A DNA stretch of 64,000 nucleotides from Roseiarcus sp963753135. GTDB lineage: Bacteria; Pseudomonadota; Alphaproteobacteria; Rhizobiales; Beijerinckiaceae. The notes under the pieces are model-generated. The model ran no database searches. It was not told the DNA's origin and was given only the letters and a program-made list of their open reading frames with translations. Shown in pieces: positions 47,536 through 56,565 of this stretch. Location: positions 124,001 to 188,000 of the forward strand of contig CAVWBA010000017.1 in NCBI GenBank assembly GCA_963753135.1, in the 5' to 3' direction. Made by a program: the position numbers and the translations under genes. Positions within the stretch are counted from its first letter, which is position 1, and every line of letters begins with the position of its first letter.

Positions 47536-48919
47536 GGCCTGCAAAATATCGTGGGCTCGCGGCATGTGCTGACCGACCCGGCGCTCTTCGCGGGCGCGCT
47601 CGTTGAGCCACGGAAGCTCTATAAGGGACAAGCGCTTGCGTTGGTGCGGCCGGGTTCGACCAAGGAAGTCGCGGACGTCGCTGCCTTCTGCAACGAGGCG
47701 CGAGTGGCCATGGTCCCCCAGGGAGGAAACACCGGGCTCGTCGGCGGACAGACCCCCAACTCAAGCGGCAATGAGATCATCGTTTCGACCCAGCGCTTGC
47801 GCGCGATTCGCGAGGTCGACATCGACAGCAATGTGATGATTTGCGAATCGGGCGTCACGCTTGGCGAGGCGCAGGCGGCGGCGCTCGCCGCCGATCGGCT
47901 ATTTCCGCTGTCGCTGGCGTCGGAAGGCACATGCACGGTCGGCGGAAACATCTCTACCAACGCCGGCGGCTTGAATGTCATCGCCTACGGTAATACGCGC
48001 GACCTCGTAACCGGCGTCGAAGCCGTTCTCGCTGACGGCCGCATCGTCAACGCCTTGAGCAAGTTGCGCAAGGACAACACCGGCTACGATGTGAAGAGCC
48101 TCTTCATCGGCGCCGAAGGAACGCTCGGCATCGTCACGGCCGCCTCGCTCCGGCTCTTTCCCAATCCGCGCGCGCAGGCGACGGCCTTTGTCGGTTTGAA
48201 GAGTCCCGACGACGCGCTGAAGCTCTTGAGAATAGCCCGCGAGCGTATTGGCGCGGCGATCACGAGCTTCGAGCTGATCGGTCGCAACGCGTACGACATC
48301 GGAATTCGACACGGCGGAGCGCGCGCTCCGCTCAACGGCGCACACGACTGGTACGTTCTCATCGAGGCGTCATCGCAGGCGCCGAGCGGAACTCGACGAA
48401 GCCTTCGCCGGCGCGCTCGAGGCGGCTCTCGAGCAGGGCGTCATCGAGGACGCTTCGATCGCCGCCTCGCTCGAGCAGCGCGCGGATTTCTGGCAATTGC
48501 GCGAGTGCCTGTCCGACGCGCAAAGCAAGGAGGGGGCGTCGATCAAGCACGACGTGTCCGTCGCGGTTGGACTCGTGCCGACTTTGATCAGGGAAGCGAC
48601 GCCCGCAGTGGAAGCCTCCGCGCCGGGGGCGCGGGTGGTCGCCTTCGGCCACCTAGGCGACGGCAATATCCACTTCAACGTGTCGCAGCCGGTCGGCGCC
48701 GACAGCCAAGCCTTTCTCGATCGCTGGGATGCGATGAACGAGATCGTGCACGGGATCGTCGCCCGCCTCGGGGGCTCCTACTCAGCCGAACACGGCGTGG
48801 GTCAACTCAAGCGCGGGCTGCTCGCACGATGGAAGGACCCCGCCTCGCTCGCCGTGATGCGCCAGATCAAGGCGGCGCTCGACCCGAACGGGGTGATGAA
48901 TCCGGGCAAGGTGCTGTGA
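47503..48919 (+). pseudogene. FAD-linked oxidase (GlcD/D-2-hydroxyglutarate dehydrogenase type), frameshifted
   Basis: FAD-dependent D-2-hydroxyacid dehydrogenase, about 471 residues if one G is removed at 48388-48389. It starts at a GTG with GGAGG nine bases before. The FAD-binding core reads MVPQGGNTGLVGGQTP and SEGTCTVGGNISTNAGGLNVIAYG. The second frame continues WQLRECLSDAQSKEGASIKHDVSV, VVAFGHLGDGNIHFNVSQP (metal/substrate motif) and YSAEHGVGQLKR ... NPGKVL. Glycolate, D-lactate or D-2-hydroxyglutarate are possible substrates. Confidence 0.83.
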
Positions 48920-48934
48920 GGTCGCCCTGGCCCG

Positions 48935-49705
48935 TCACTCCTTGCCCATGACGGCGAGCGCCTGCTCCAATGGCGCAGACGAGGCGCGAAACAGCCCCGA
49001 ATAGGGGGTTGAGAGCTCCAGAATCAAGAGGACGGCGCTCGCGACCGCGATGGCGCCGACTGCCAGCGCAATCACCGAGGTCCAGGTGCCGCGCGACGTC
49101 AGCCCGAAGCCGCAGAAAAGACAGACGACCCATCCGACGACCGTCAGCACCAGCGGATAGGAAACTGGAGCGGTGAGCGCGAAAGCCATCTGCATCCTCG
49201 CCTGACTAAGCGCATTGGACGCTGACATGGCGGCGGCGAGCGCCTGTTTTTGTTCATCGGTCGAGGGGTGTAGGTTCAACAAGACTTTTTCCCGGGCCCG
49301 CAAGTTCTAAATCGCCGCGGCGAAATTGTTCGCGACAAAATTGCTGTCGCTCACGTTCGCGCCCCAGACCTCATCGATGGTCTTCCCCAGAGCATCTCTG
49401 AGTTGCGCGCGCGCGGGGTTGGCCTCCGGCCCATAATCCGAGAGCGCCAAGTCGAGTTCCATGACCTTGGACGCCACAGACTGGATTTGCGTATTTTGGC
49501 CTGAGTACACCCCATACGCGGTCCAGATCAGAAGGCCGGCGACCAGGGCGCACAAAAGCGTCAGAAGCCCGACGACCGCGGCGATCAGGTCACGCGAACC
49601 GCCGGTCGTGTGATGCTCAGGCAACGCGCGCTGCAGGACGAGGCCGAGCAATCCGGCGGCGAACATGGCGACCGCGACAGCAATCGCGAACTCAAGTGGA
49701 CTCAT
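48935..49705 (-). pseudogene. DUF4239 (bestrophin-like) membrane protein with in-frame amber stop
   Basis: Membrane protein of about 256 residues interrupted by a TAG at 49307-49309, with both parts in the same frame. The first part (MSPLEFAIAVAVAMFAAGLLG ... LLTLLCALVAGLLIWTAYGVYSGQN ... VWGANVSDSNFVANNFAAAI) and the second (REKVLLNLHPSTDEQKQALA ... CLFCGFGLTSRGTWTSVIALA ... PYSGLFRASSAPLEQALAVMGKE) together match a DUF4239-type protein with four membrane segments. Gln is a likely original residue (CAG to TAG). It is the only in-frame nonsense lesion seen in the window. Function unknown. Confidence 0.68.
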
Positions 49706-49862
49706 ACCCACCCCCAAGGCAAGGTCGGGGCAGTTAGCCGCTCCGCCACGCCAACGCAAGCGCGCCTGGGCTGCACTCACAGCATTCGCGAATCATGTAG
49801 TGTCACGGCGCATGAATTGTTCGGTAGCAGCGATGAGCTTCGGACGGCGGCGGCAAGGCTCC

Positions 49863-50624
49863 ATGCGCCGCCGCGCCGGGGCCTTGAGCATCCTTCTTGC
49901 GCTCGGCTTCGGCGCGTCGAGCGGAACGGTTTTGGCCGCCTGCGCGCCGAAAGATTTCGACAGCGCCAAGTTCACCGTCTGCACGTTCGATCCGCGTCAT
50001 GACGACATTCGCCTGTTCCTCAGCGGGCCGGACGAGAAGCCGTATGGATCGCTGGCCGCGCTCGCCTCCGAGCTGAAGCAGAAAGGCGAGAAGCTTGCGT
50101 TCGCGATGAACGCCGGCATGTTCGGGGAGGACCAGTTCCCCGTCGGCCTCTATGTCGAGGACCGGCGCAAGCTGCACGAGGCCGACACGCGCGGCGGCGC
50201 ATCAAATTTTCACATGAAACCGAATGGCGTGTTCTGGATTGGCGAGGGCGTCGCGGGCGTGACCGAGACCAGCCGCTACCTCGCCAGTCCGCCGGCCACA
50301 CGCTATGCGACGCAGTCAGGGCCAATGTTGATCATCGACGGCAAGGTGCATCCGAAAATCCGGCCGGACGGCGCCTCGCAGAAGATCCGCAACGGCGTCG
50401 GCGCGTGCAAGGGAGGCGCGGTCAGTTTCGCCATCGCCGACGATCCGGTGACCTTCGACACGTTCGCGCGGCTGTTCCGCGACGGCCTCGGCTGCCAGAA
50501 CGCTCTCTTCCTCGACGGCTCGGTGTCATCGCTCTATGCGCCGGAACTCGACCGCGACGACGAGCTCACGCCGATCGGGCCGATTGTCGGCGTCGTGCAG
50601 CCAGGAGCGGCGGGGAAGCCGTAG
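49863..50624 (+). CDS. Phosphodiester glycosidase (NAGPA-like) family protein, exported
   Basis: A 253-residue exported protein. The start at 49863 gives a signal peptide (MRRRAGALSILLALGFGASSGTVLAA); an earlier ATG at 49812 is possible. The phosphodiester glycosidase domain is recognised from KLAFAMNAGMFGEDQFPVGL, FHMKPNGVFWIG, ATQSGPMLIIDGKVHP and NALFLDGSVSSLYAPEL. The family hydrolyses sugar phosphodiesters on exopolysaccharide or glycoprotein; the local substrate is not known. Its 3' end faces the GNAT gene. Confidence 0.83.
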   Translation: MRRRAGALSILLALGFGASSGTVLAACAPKDFDSAKFTVCTFDPRHDDIRLFLSGPDEKPYGSLAALASELKQKGEKLAFAMNAGMFGEDQFPVGLYVEDRRKLHEADTRGGASNFHMKPNGVFWIGEGVAGVTETSRYLASPPATRYATQSGPMLIIDGKVHPKIRPDGASQKIRNGVGACKGGAVSFAIADDPVTFDTFARLFRDGLGCQNALFLDGSVSSLYAPELDRDDELTPIGPIVGVVQPGAAGKP

Positions 50625-50632
50625 GCGCGCGT

Positions 50633-51160
50633 CTACGGCTTCGCAGCCCCGAGCGCACGCTGCAGAATTGGCGTATCGACCCAGCGTCCGTGCTTGAAGC
50701 CGATCGATCGCAATGTTCCCGCGAGCTGAAACCCGAAGCGCCTGTGAAGCGCGATGGAGGCTGAATTGGCGCTGTCGCCGACAATCGCGACCATCTGGCG
50801 CCAAGGCCCCTTCTCGCAGGCGGCGATGAGTTCGCCAAGCAGCGCGGAGCCGATGCCTCCGCCGCCAAAACCGTCGGCGACATAGACCAAGTCTTCGATG
50901 GCGAAGCGATAGGCCGGCCTCGGACGATAGGCCGCGGCGTAGGCGAAGCCCAGGAGCTTCGCTTCGGCTTCGGCGACCAGATACGGCAGGCCGAGGTCGA
51001 CGGAGGTGCGGCGTCGCGCCAGCATCTCCTCGATCGTCGGCGGCGTCTCCTCGAAGGTCGCGAGCGAATGAAGGACATAGTGAGCGTAGATGTCGCGAAC
51101 CGAGCCCATGTCGGATTCGCTTGCGGCGCGAACGACGATTGCGCAATGTGATGCAGCCAT
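50633..51160 (-). CDS. GNAT N-acetyltransferase, phosphinothricin acetyltransferase-like
   Basis: Acetyl-CoA dependent N-acetyltransferase, 175 residues, of the PAT/MnaT group that acetylates small amino acids or their analogues. The fold is seen in IVVRAASESDMGSVRDIYAHYV, the SLATFEETPPTIEEM loop, LVYVADGFGGGGIGSALLGELIAACE (the acetyl-CoA pyrophosphate loop has GGGGIGSAL instead of the usual QxxGxG) and SIALHRRFGFQLAGTLRSIGFKHGRW. The likely physiological substrate is an L-amino acid sulfoxide or similar, inferred from the family. Confidence 0.85.
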   Translation of the reverse strand: MAASHCAIVVRAASESDMGSVRDIYAHYVLHSLATFEETPPTIEEMLARRRTSVDLGLPYLVAEAEAKLLGFAYAAAYRPRPAYRFAIEDLVYVADGFGGGGIGSALLGELIAACEKGPWRQMVAIVGDSANSASIALHRRFGFQLAGTLRSIGFKHGRWVDTPILQRALGAAKP

Positions 51161-51214
51161 TGGGCTTACAAGCTCAACGGACTTGGCTATCCGCTGACCT
51201 TAGGCGCCAACCCA

Positions 51215-52480
51215 TTACGGGAATAGCCCGCGCATCTGCTTGGTCCTCACCACGCGCTCGACCCCGATCGCCATCGCCGCCGTGCGATTGGAGACGCCGT
51301 CGCGCTTGGCGCGCGCCACGACCAGCGCCCAAGACCGGTCGAGCGCCCGCTCCAGCCGGTCCATCACTTCGTCGCGCGACCAGAAATATTGCTGCAAGTC
51401 CTGCACCCACTCGAAATAGCTGACGATGACGCCGCCGGCATTGCATAAGATGTCGGGAATGACGAAGACCTCGTCGTTGCGCTCGGCGAGCACGCGGTCG
51501 GCCTCGGGCGTGGTCGGGCCATTGGCGCCTTCGGCGATAATGCGACAGCGCAGGCGGCGCGCAAGATCGGCGTCGATCACCCGCTCGATCGCGCATGGCG
51601 CCAGCACGTCGCAGGGTTGCTCGAGCAGCATACGGGGGTCGATCGCAGCCTCGCTCGAATAGCCGGCCAGCTCTCGGTTGCTTGCGGCGTGGGAGACAAG
51701 CGCCTTCACATCGAAGCCCTTGGGATCGTAGTAGGCGGCCGTGTGGTCGCTGACCCCGATCACCCTGACTCCACGCGCCGATAAGCCGAGCGCGGCATGG
51801 GAGCCGACATTGCCGAAGCCCTGGATGATGGCGGTCGCGCTGGCCGGCGCGATGTCGAGGCTGTCCAGCGCGCGAAAGGCGAGGAAGGCCACGCCGTGAC
51901 CGGTCGCCTCACGCCGGCCGAGGGTGCCGCCGGAGCCGACCGGCTTGCCGGTGACGATCTCCGGCACGGTCACGCCCTGGTACATCGAATAGGTGTCCAT
52001 GAACCAGGCCATCACCTGTTCGTTAGTGCCCATGTCCGGCGCCATGACGTCGACCCTCGGGCCGACGAAGGGAATCATCTCCTGCATGTAGCGGCGGCTG
52101 AGGTTCTCGAGCTCCTTGGGCTTGAGCGCGCGCGGGTCGACCGCGACGCCGCCCTTGCCGCCGCCGAAGGGAAGATCGGCGAGCGCGCATTTCCAGCTCA
52201 TCCAGATGGCGAGCGCGGCGATTTCGCTGATGTCGACACTGGGCGCGAAGCGCGTGCCGCCCTTGGCGGGGCCAAGCGCCAGATGATGCTGGACCCGGTA
52301 GCCCACGAAGAGCTCTGTCCGATTGTCCTCCATGCGGACCGGACAGGTGACGACGATCGCGCGCTTCGGATAGAGCAGCCAGTCGCGCTCGTCCTCAGGG
52401 ATGCTGAGATGATCGCAAATGACCCTGAGCTGATCGCGGGCCATTTGGAACACCGGGCCGGCAAAGAGGCTACTGTTCAC
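51215..52480 (-). CDS. NAD(P)-dependent glutamate dehydrogenase
   Basis: Interconverts glutamate with 2-oxoglutarate and ammonium, 421 residues. The start is a GTG at 52480 with a GGGAG-type ribosome-binding site; longer frames upstream are not conserved. Catalytic features: the Lys in GPAKGGTRF, the second Lys in LPFGGGKGGVAVDP, and the Asp in the VAPDMGTNE loop. The Rossmann part shows IIQGFGNVGSHAALGL and EGANGPTTPEAD. It is similar in size to the hexameric bacterial and archaeal type. Coenzyme preference cannot be decided. Confidence 0.9.
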   Translation of the reverse strand: MNSSLFAGPVFQMARDQLRVICDHLSIPEDERDWLLYPKRAIVVTCPVRMEDNRTELFVGYRVQHHLALGPAKGGTRFAPSVDISEIAALAIWMSWKCALADLPFGGGKGGVAVDPRALKPKELENLSRRYMQEMIPFVGPRVDVMAPDMGTNEQVMAWFMDTYSMYQGVTVPEIVTGKPVGSGGTLGRREATGHGVAFLAFRALDSLDIAPASATAIIQGFGNVGSHAALGLSARGVRVIGVSDHTAAYYDPKGFDVKALVSHAASNRELAGYSSEAAIDPRMLLEQPCDVLAPCAIERVIDADLARRLRCRIIAEGANGPTTPEADRVLAERNDEVFVIPDILCNAGGVIVSYFEWVQDLQQYFWSRDEVMDRLERALDRSWALVVARAKRDGVSNRTAAMAIGVERVVRTKQMRGLFP

Positions 52481-52604
52481 ATCCGTTCTCCCGCTCCGCA
52501 CTCGCCGCGGAACACCCGATGATAGCCCCGGCCGGAGCGGGGGGAACTGAAATTCGCAATTCCAGACGCGACCTCGCAGGTCTGGCGCGGATGAACACTC
52601 GGCC

Positions 52605-52632
52605 TTGACTTCGCCGGGAGCCTCACTATTTT
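52605..52632 (+). promoter_or_regulatory. Candidate sigma70-type promoter of rpmG
   Basis: TTGACT (52605-52610) and TATTTT (52627-52632) with a 16-base spacer. Transcription would start near 52638-52640, immediately before a strong terminator hairpin. Confidence 0.5.
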
Positions 52633-52645
52633 GCCGGCAAACAGC

Positions 52646-52673
52646 GGCCCGCGATCCCTCGCGGGCCTTTTTT
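52646..52673 (+). terminator. Intrinsic terminator inside the rpmG leader (attenuator candidate)
   Basis: A perfect eight-base-pair stem (GGCCCGCG with CGCGGGCC, six-base loop) followed by six T. It lies between the candidate rpmG promoter and the rpmG start. The adjacent glutamate dehydrogenase gene runs in the opposite direction, so no upstream plus-strand gene needs it. Confidence 0.6.
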
Positions 52674-52713
52674 GGCGCGTCCGACGCGCCGCCTCGTGAA
52701 GGACGCAACGCCC

Positions 52714-52881
52714 ATGGCCAAGGCCGCCTCGCTCAAGATCAAGCTGCTGTCGACCGCCGACACCGGCTATTTCTACGTCACTCAGAAGAACGCCCGCACC
52801 AAGACCGAGAAGTTCACTTTCAAGAAATACGATCCGATCGCGCGCAAGCACGTCGAGTTCAAGGAGACGAAGATCAAGTAA
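52714..52881 (+). CDS. rpmG: 50S ribosomal protein L33
   Basis: Protein of the large ribosomal subunit near the E site, 55 residues. MAKAASLKIKLLSTADTGYF followed by YVTQKNARTKTEKFTFKKYDP and HVEFKETKIK matches L33 throughout. It is the zinc-free form: the CxxC pairs found in other L33 types are absent. The start is set by conservation. A terminator follows. Confidence 0.97.
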   Translation: MAKAASLKIKLLSTADTGYFYVTQKNARTKTEKFTFKKYDPIARKHVEFKETKIK

Positions 52882-52906
52882 GCGGGCTTCCTTGCTTCTC
52901 GAAATC

Positions 52907-52934
52907 AAAGGGCGCCTTCGCGGGCGCCTTTTTT
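52907..52934 (+). terminator. Intrinsic terminator after rpmG
   Basis: Stem GGCGCC (52911-52916) with GGCGCC (52923-52928), flanked by AAA on the left and TTTTTT on the right, 25 bases after the rpmG stop. Confidence 0.85.
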
Positions 52935-52949
52935 GTTGGCTCGCCGAGC

Positions 52950-53399
52950 CTAGAGCCATCCAATGAACAGCAGGATCAAACCCGCCGCGAGGCAGGCGAT
53001 CGAGAGAATGTTGGCTGTCAGCAGCGTTATGTTCTTCCACCAGAGGATGCGCGAGAGACCTGCGCATAGAGCGGGGAGCGCCTCGAGCTCGGCCTCGGTA
53101 TCGGCGACGAAGTCAAAATCCTTCGGATCCGCGTTGCGCCAAATTGGAAACCGGCGCCGCCCGGCGCGGGGGAATCGCGGATAGACCGAAATCAACAGGC
53201 TCAGGTAGATGATCAGGAACGGGGCAAGGATAACCAGCGGGGTCAAATACCAAGGATAGTGCGCTCGGTACTGGAGCACCGTTCCCATCATGATCGCCAC
53301 GAACAGCACTGCGATGAGCGCCTTGATGTCGCTCAGCATCATCAAGTCGCGGTATCCGGCGATGAGATTGCGCATTTGGGCGTTTTTGTCTTGGGCCAT
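52950..53399 (-). CDS. Membrane protein, PycTM (DUF5706)-like, copy 1
   Basis: A 149-residue protein with three or four transmembrane segments: two near the N-terminus (IKALIAVLFVAIMMGTVLQ and YLTPLVILAPFLIIYLSLLI), a soluble middle, and a final hydrophobic hairpin. The SDIKA sequence, the YPR just after the second segment and the LWWK before the last one resemble the PycTM/DUF5706 layout. The similarity is judged by eye. PycTM proteins act as effectors with uridylate cyclases in Pycsar defence, but no cyclase gene is present here. A paralogue lies directly upstream. Confidence 0.6.
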   Translation of the reverse strand: MAQDKNAQMRNLIAGYRDLMMLSDIKALIAVLFVAIMMGTVLQYRAHYPWYLTPLVILAPFLIIYLSLLISVYPRFPRAGRRRFPIWRNADPKDFDFVADTEAELEALPALCAGLSRILWWKNITLLTANILSIACLAAGLILLFIGWL

Positions 53400-53436
53400 C
53401 AGAGGCTCCGACTTACGCGGCGCGCGCGTCCCGGCA

Positions 53437-53898
53437 TTAGGCGAGCGAGACGTAAAGAAGCAGAACCATAGCCAGGCCTACGCAAACCATCGCCACCAGA
53501 AAGCCGGCGCGAATACACTGTGTCTTCCACCAGAGAATGTCGGATAGCACCGCACAGGTCAGCTTCAATTGTTCGACATCGTCGACTGTCTGAGCGACGA
53601 ACTCGAAATCCGCAGGCGTGAGATTTCGGGCGACGAGAAAGGTCTTGGCGCCGCGCTTGGGGTAGCGCGGAATAAGAACCATGAACAAAAAGAAGTAGAC
53701 GACCAGGAACGGCAGCAGCACGAGCTGGATCGGGAGATAGCTCGGAAAGGACGTGTAGTTCCAGAGGACCGAACCCATCGTGAACGCAACGAACAGGAAC
53801 GCGATATTCGCCTTGAAGTCGCTGGACCGGATCGCTTCGGTATAGCCCGCGATCAGACCGCGATAGGCTTGAACTGGCGTAGGAAGGGGTTTGTCCAT
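53437..53898 (-). CDS. Membrane protein, PycTM (DUF5706)-like, copy 2
   Basis: A 153-residue paralogue of copy 1. It has the same order: SDFKANIAFLFVAFTMGSVLW, IQLVLLPFLVVYFFLFMVLIPRYP, a soluble segment with NLTPADFEFVAQTVDDVEQL, and DILWWKTQCIRAGFLVAMVCVGLAM. The longer upstream frame is unlikely; MDKPLPTPVQ (53898) matches the start of the paralogue. The two genes are 37 bases apart in the same direction and look like one unit. No other defence gene adjoins. Confidence 0.6.
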   Translation of the reverse strand: MDKPLPTPVQAYRGLIAGYTEAIRSSDFKANIAFLFVAFTMGSVLWNYTSFPSYLPIQLVLLPFLVVYFFLFMVLIPRYPKRGAKTFLVARNLTPADFEFVAQTVDDVEQLKLTCAVLSDILWWKTQCIRAGFLVAMVCVGLAMVLLLYVSLA

Positions 53899-54117
53899 TT
53901 TGACGCTCGACTGCTCCCCTTTGCCGTAGCGCGAGAGCTCTTTAAAGCTTTTTTGCGTTAGAGCGAAACCCCAACCATTGGAAGCGTCGCGCGTTGCCGT
54001 GAGCCGGGCTTTAGGAAAAGACCGAATTGAATTCGCTTGCAAAGCTCCTGTTCACCATCGTCCAGCCCGCTTCGGGCGACCGCAGCGCGGCGCGTCTTCC
54101 AGTTCGGCGCAATTCTC

Positions 54118-56382
54118 CTACCGCCCCTCCGCCGGCTCGTCCGCCGGATCGGCCGGGTCGGCGCCGCGCGAGCCGCCATGGCCGGGGCGAACGATCCTGT
54201 CGTCGCGCGGAGGCGCCGGCGCGGGCGACCAAGGCCGGTTCTCAAGCGGGCTTCGGTCGCTCGCCAACGTGAAGCCGTTTTCGCTCCATGTCAGACCGAC
54301 GGCGCCCAAACGCTTGAGCGTCTGTTCGTCGAACAGGAACTTCGCCTTGCAGCCGTCAGGCGCGCTGAGCGCGCTCACCACGACTTCGGCCCGCGAGCAA
54401 TCCTCGTCGAACGCGAGCCGGTCGAGGACGATGGAGAGCGATTCCCCCTCCGGCAGGGCCGCGACGCAGCCGAGGCGGTCGCAGGGCGCGTCGAAAGCGC
54501 GCGCAGAAGCGGGATCGCGCCCGTCGCCGTCCGCGGTCAGCCATTGCTCGGCGGCGAAGGCGTTGAAGCGCTTGCCGACCACCTCGAGCGCGCCGTCAGC
54601 GTCGCGAACCGCGGCCAGGTCGCCGGATGGCGCGACGATGACGTCGTAGCGCGGCCCCTGCGTCGCGCCGACGATGCCGATGAGGACGAGCGGAATGGCG
54701 CTGAGCCTGAACGTCCAGGTGCGCCAGATGGTCGCGCTCATCACCGCCAGCGCCAGGAACGGCAGCGCGTAAGGCGCGAACGCCCTCAAATGCACCGTCG
54801 AAGCGGGCGCCTCGGCGATGAAGCGCGCGACCCACAGGATCAGCTTGATGCCGGCCCCGACATAGATCCACACCGGCCCGTCGAGGCCGAGCGGATAGAG
54901 CGCAGCGCCAAGCAGCGCTCCGGGCACGGCGAACACCTCGATGACGGTGAGCGTCAGCGGATTGCCTATCAGCACATAGGGGCTGAGATCGTGGAAGTGA
55001 TAGGCCATGAACGAGGCGGTGGCCGAGGTCGCGAAGGCGGTCGCGACGAGGAGCGCGAGCGGCTTCTCGATGAGATGGGCGCCGAGAAAACTGGGCTTTG
55101 CGGCCGCGCCCCGCTTGGGGACGAATGGATCGGGATCGATGTCCAAAGCCGCCATCCGCAACTCCATCACCGAGACCAGCGCGGCGACAGCGGCGAACGA
55201 GAGCTGGAAGCTCACGCCGAGAATGGCCTCCGGCTCGATGGCGACGACGGCGAGAACCGCGAAGGCGAGATTGCGCATGGTCAGCGCCCGCCGGTTCATG
55301 ATCACGGCTGAGAGCACGATCAGCGTCATGATCAGCGCCCGTTCGGTGCCCACGCGCGACCCGGTCGCGATGTCGTACAAGACCGAGCCCGCCATCGCGA
55401 CCGCCGCCGCCCATTTCTTGATCGGATATGAAAGCGCCAGCGTCGGCGAGATCGCCATGAGCCGCCGGGCGACGATAAAGATGATGCCCGCCACCAGCGT
55501 CATCTGCACGCCGGAAATCGTAATGATGTGGAAGATGCCGGCTTCACGGATCAGATCGCGGGCGTCATTGGAGAGAAAGTCGCGCTTTCCCGTCACCATC
55601 GCGGCCGCGATTGCGCCCTCGTCCCCGCCGATGATCGCGTTGACCCTGACCGCCAGGCGATTGCGCGCCTGATCAATTGTCGCGTCGAAGCGCTGGCGCC
55701 AACTGGCGTCGCCCGGCGGAGGCACGCGCTGGATCGGCCCCAATGTCGAGCCGACTGCGCCCACGCCCGCGAAGAACGCGTCGCGGGCGAAGTCATAGCC
55801 GCCCGGCAGAGTTGCGCGCGAGGGCGGCAGCAGGCGCGCTTTGAACTGAACGTAATCGCCCGCCGCGACGTCGGGCGTGTTTCGCGTCGTCACCCGGACC
55901 CGGCGCGGAACCTTCGCCTGCGGCATGCCGTCGGCGCTGACGACGCCGATCACCATGCGCGCTCCGACGGTCCTCAAGTCCACTTCCTCGACAAAGCCCT
56001 GCAGCGAGACGATGCGGACGCGGTCGAGCACCGGGGCGGCGACCCGCGCCGTGCGCAGCGACATCGACAGGAAACCGGCGAACAGCGCGACGATCGCGAG
56101 CGAGAGACCGAGAGCGAGGGGCCGAGCGCGGCACGCCCATGCGAGCGCAGCGAAGACGGCGATCATCAGCGCCGGCAGCCACATCACCGGCTCGCGGTCG
56201 GCCGCCAGATTGAGCGCCACGCCGCCCATCGCCGCGACCGGTATCCATAGGAAGAAGCGCCGCTCCTCGACCTCGCGCGCAAGCGCGGTCGCGAACGCGC
56301 CGCGCCAGTCCGGCGCCCACGCGGCGACGCGCGTGAAGCCGGCCGCCGCGGCGAGCACGCCAGTGCGGGCAGGTGTGGCCAT
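54118..56382 (-). CDS. comEC: ComEC/Rec2 competence protein
   Basis: Polytopic inner-membrane protein, 754 residues, that moves single-stranded DNA into the cytoplasm during natural transformation in competent species. An N-terminal DUF4131-like part with an OB-like fold (VRIVSLQGFVEEVDLRTVGAR ... VQFKARLLPPS) precedes the competence domain, which contains HIITISGVQMTLVAG and ATGSRVGTERALIMTLIVLSA. The C-terminal part resembles a degenerate metallo-beta-lactamase domain (DVIVAPSGDLAAVRDADGAL). Whether this organism is competent is not known. No lexA is adjacent and no SOS box was seen upstream. Confidence 0.9.
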   Translation of the reverse strand: MATPARTGVLAAAAGFTRVAAWAPDWRGAFATALAREVEERRFFLWIPVAAMGGVALNLAADREPVMWLPALMIAVFAALAWACRARPLALGLSLAIVALFAGFLSMSLRTARVAAPVLDRVRIVSLQGFVEEVDLRTVGARMVIGVVSADGMPQAKVPRRVRVTTRNTPDVAAGDYVQFKARLLPPSRATLPGGYDFARDAFFAGVGAVGSTLGPIQRVPPPGDASWRQRFDATIDQARNRLAVRVNAIIGGDEGAIAAAMVTGKRDFLSNDARDLIREAGIFHIITISGVQMTLVAGIIFIVARRLMAISPTLALSYPIKKWAAAVAMAGSVLYDIATGSRVGTERALIMTLIVLSAVIMNRRALTMRNLAFAVLAVVAIEPEAILGVSFQLSFAAVAALVSVMELRMAALDIDPDPFVPKRGAAAKPSFLGAHLIEKPLALLVATAFATSATASFMAYHFHDLSPYVLIGNPLTLTVIEVFAVPGALLGAALYPLGLDGPVWIYVGAGIKLILWVARFIAEAPASTVHLRAFAPYALPFLALAVMSATIWRTWTFRLSAIPLVLIGIVGATQGPRYDVIVAPSGDLAAVRDADGALEVVGKRFNAFAAEQWLTADGDGRDPASARAFDAPCDRLGCVAALPEGESLSIVLDRLAFDEDCSRAEVVVSALSAPDGCKAKFLFDEQTLKRLGAVGLTWSENGFTLASDRSPLENRPWSPAPAPPRDDRIVRPGHGGSRGADPADPADEPAEGR

Positions 56383-56565
56383 TTGGGGATGAGACTAACG
56401 CCAGCGCGACCCTGGGGAAAACCGGCCGATTTGGCTAGGCGGTGGGTCAAAATCCGATTGAACGGGTTTCGACCCCCTTGGAGATGTTGCCATTCGTCTC
56501 GCCGACGTGAAAAAACTCGGTACAGGACAGTCTTTATGAACTTGCCTTTATTACCCCGTGACGGC

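Noticed and set aside
56383..56565. LexA (SOS) box upstream of comEC
   Set aside because: No GTTC-N7-GTTC type site is visible, and lexA is not adjacent.
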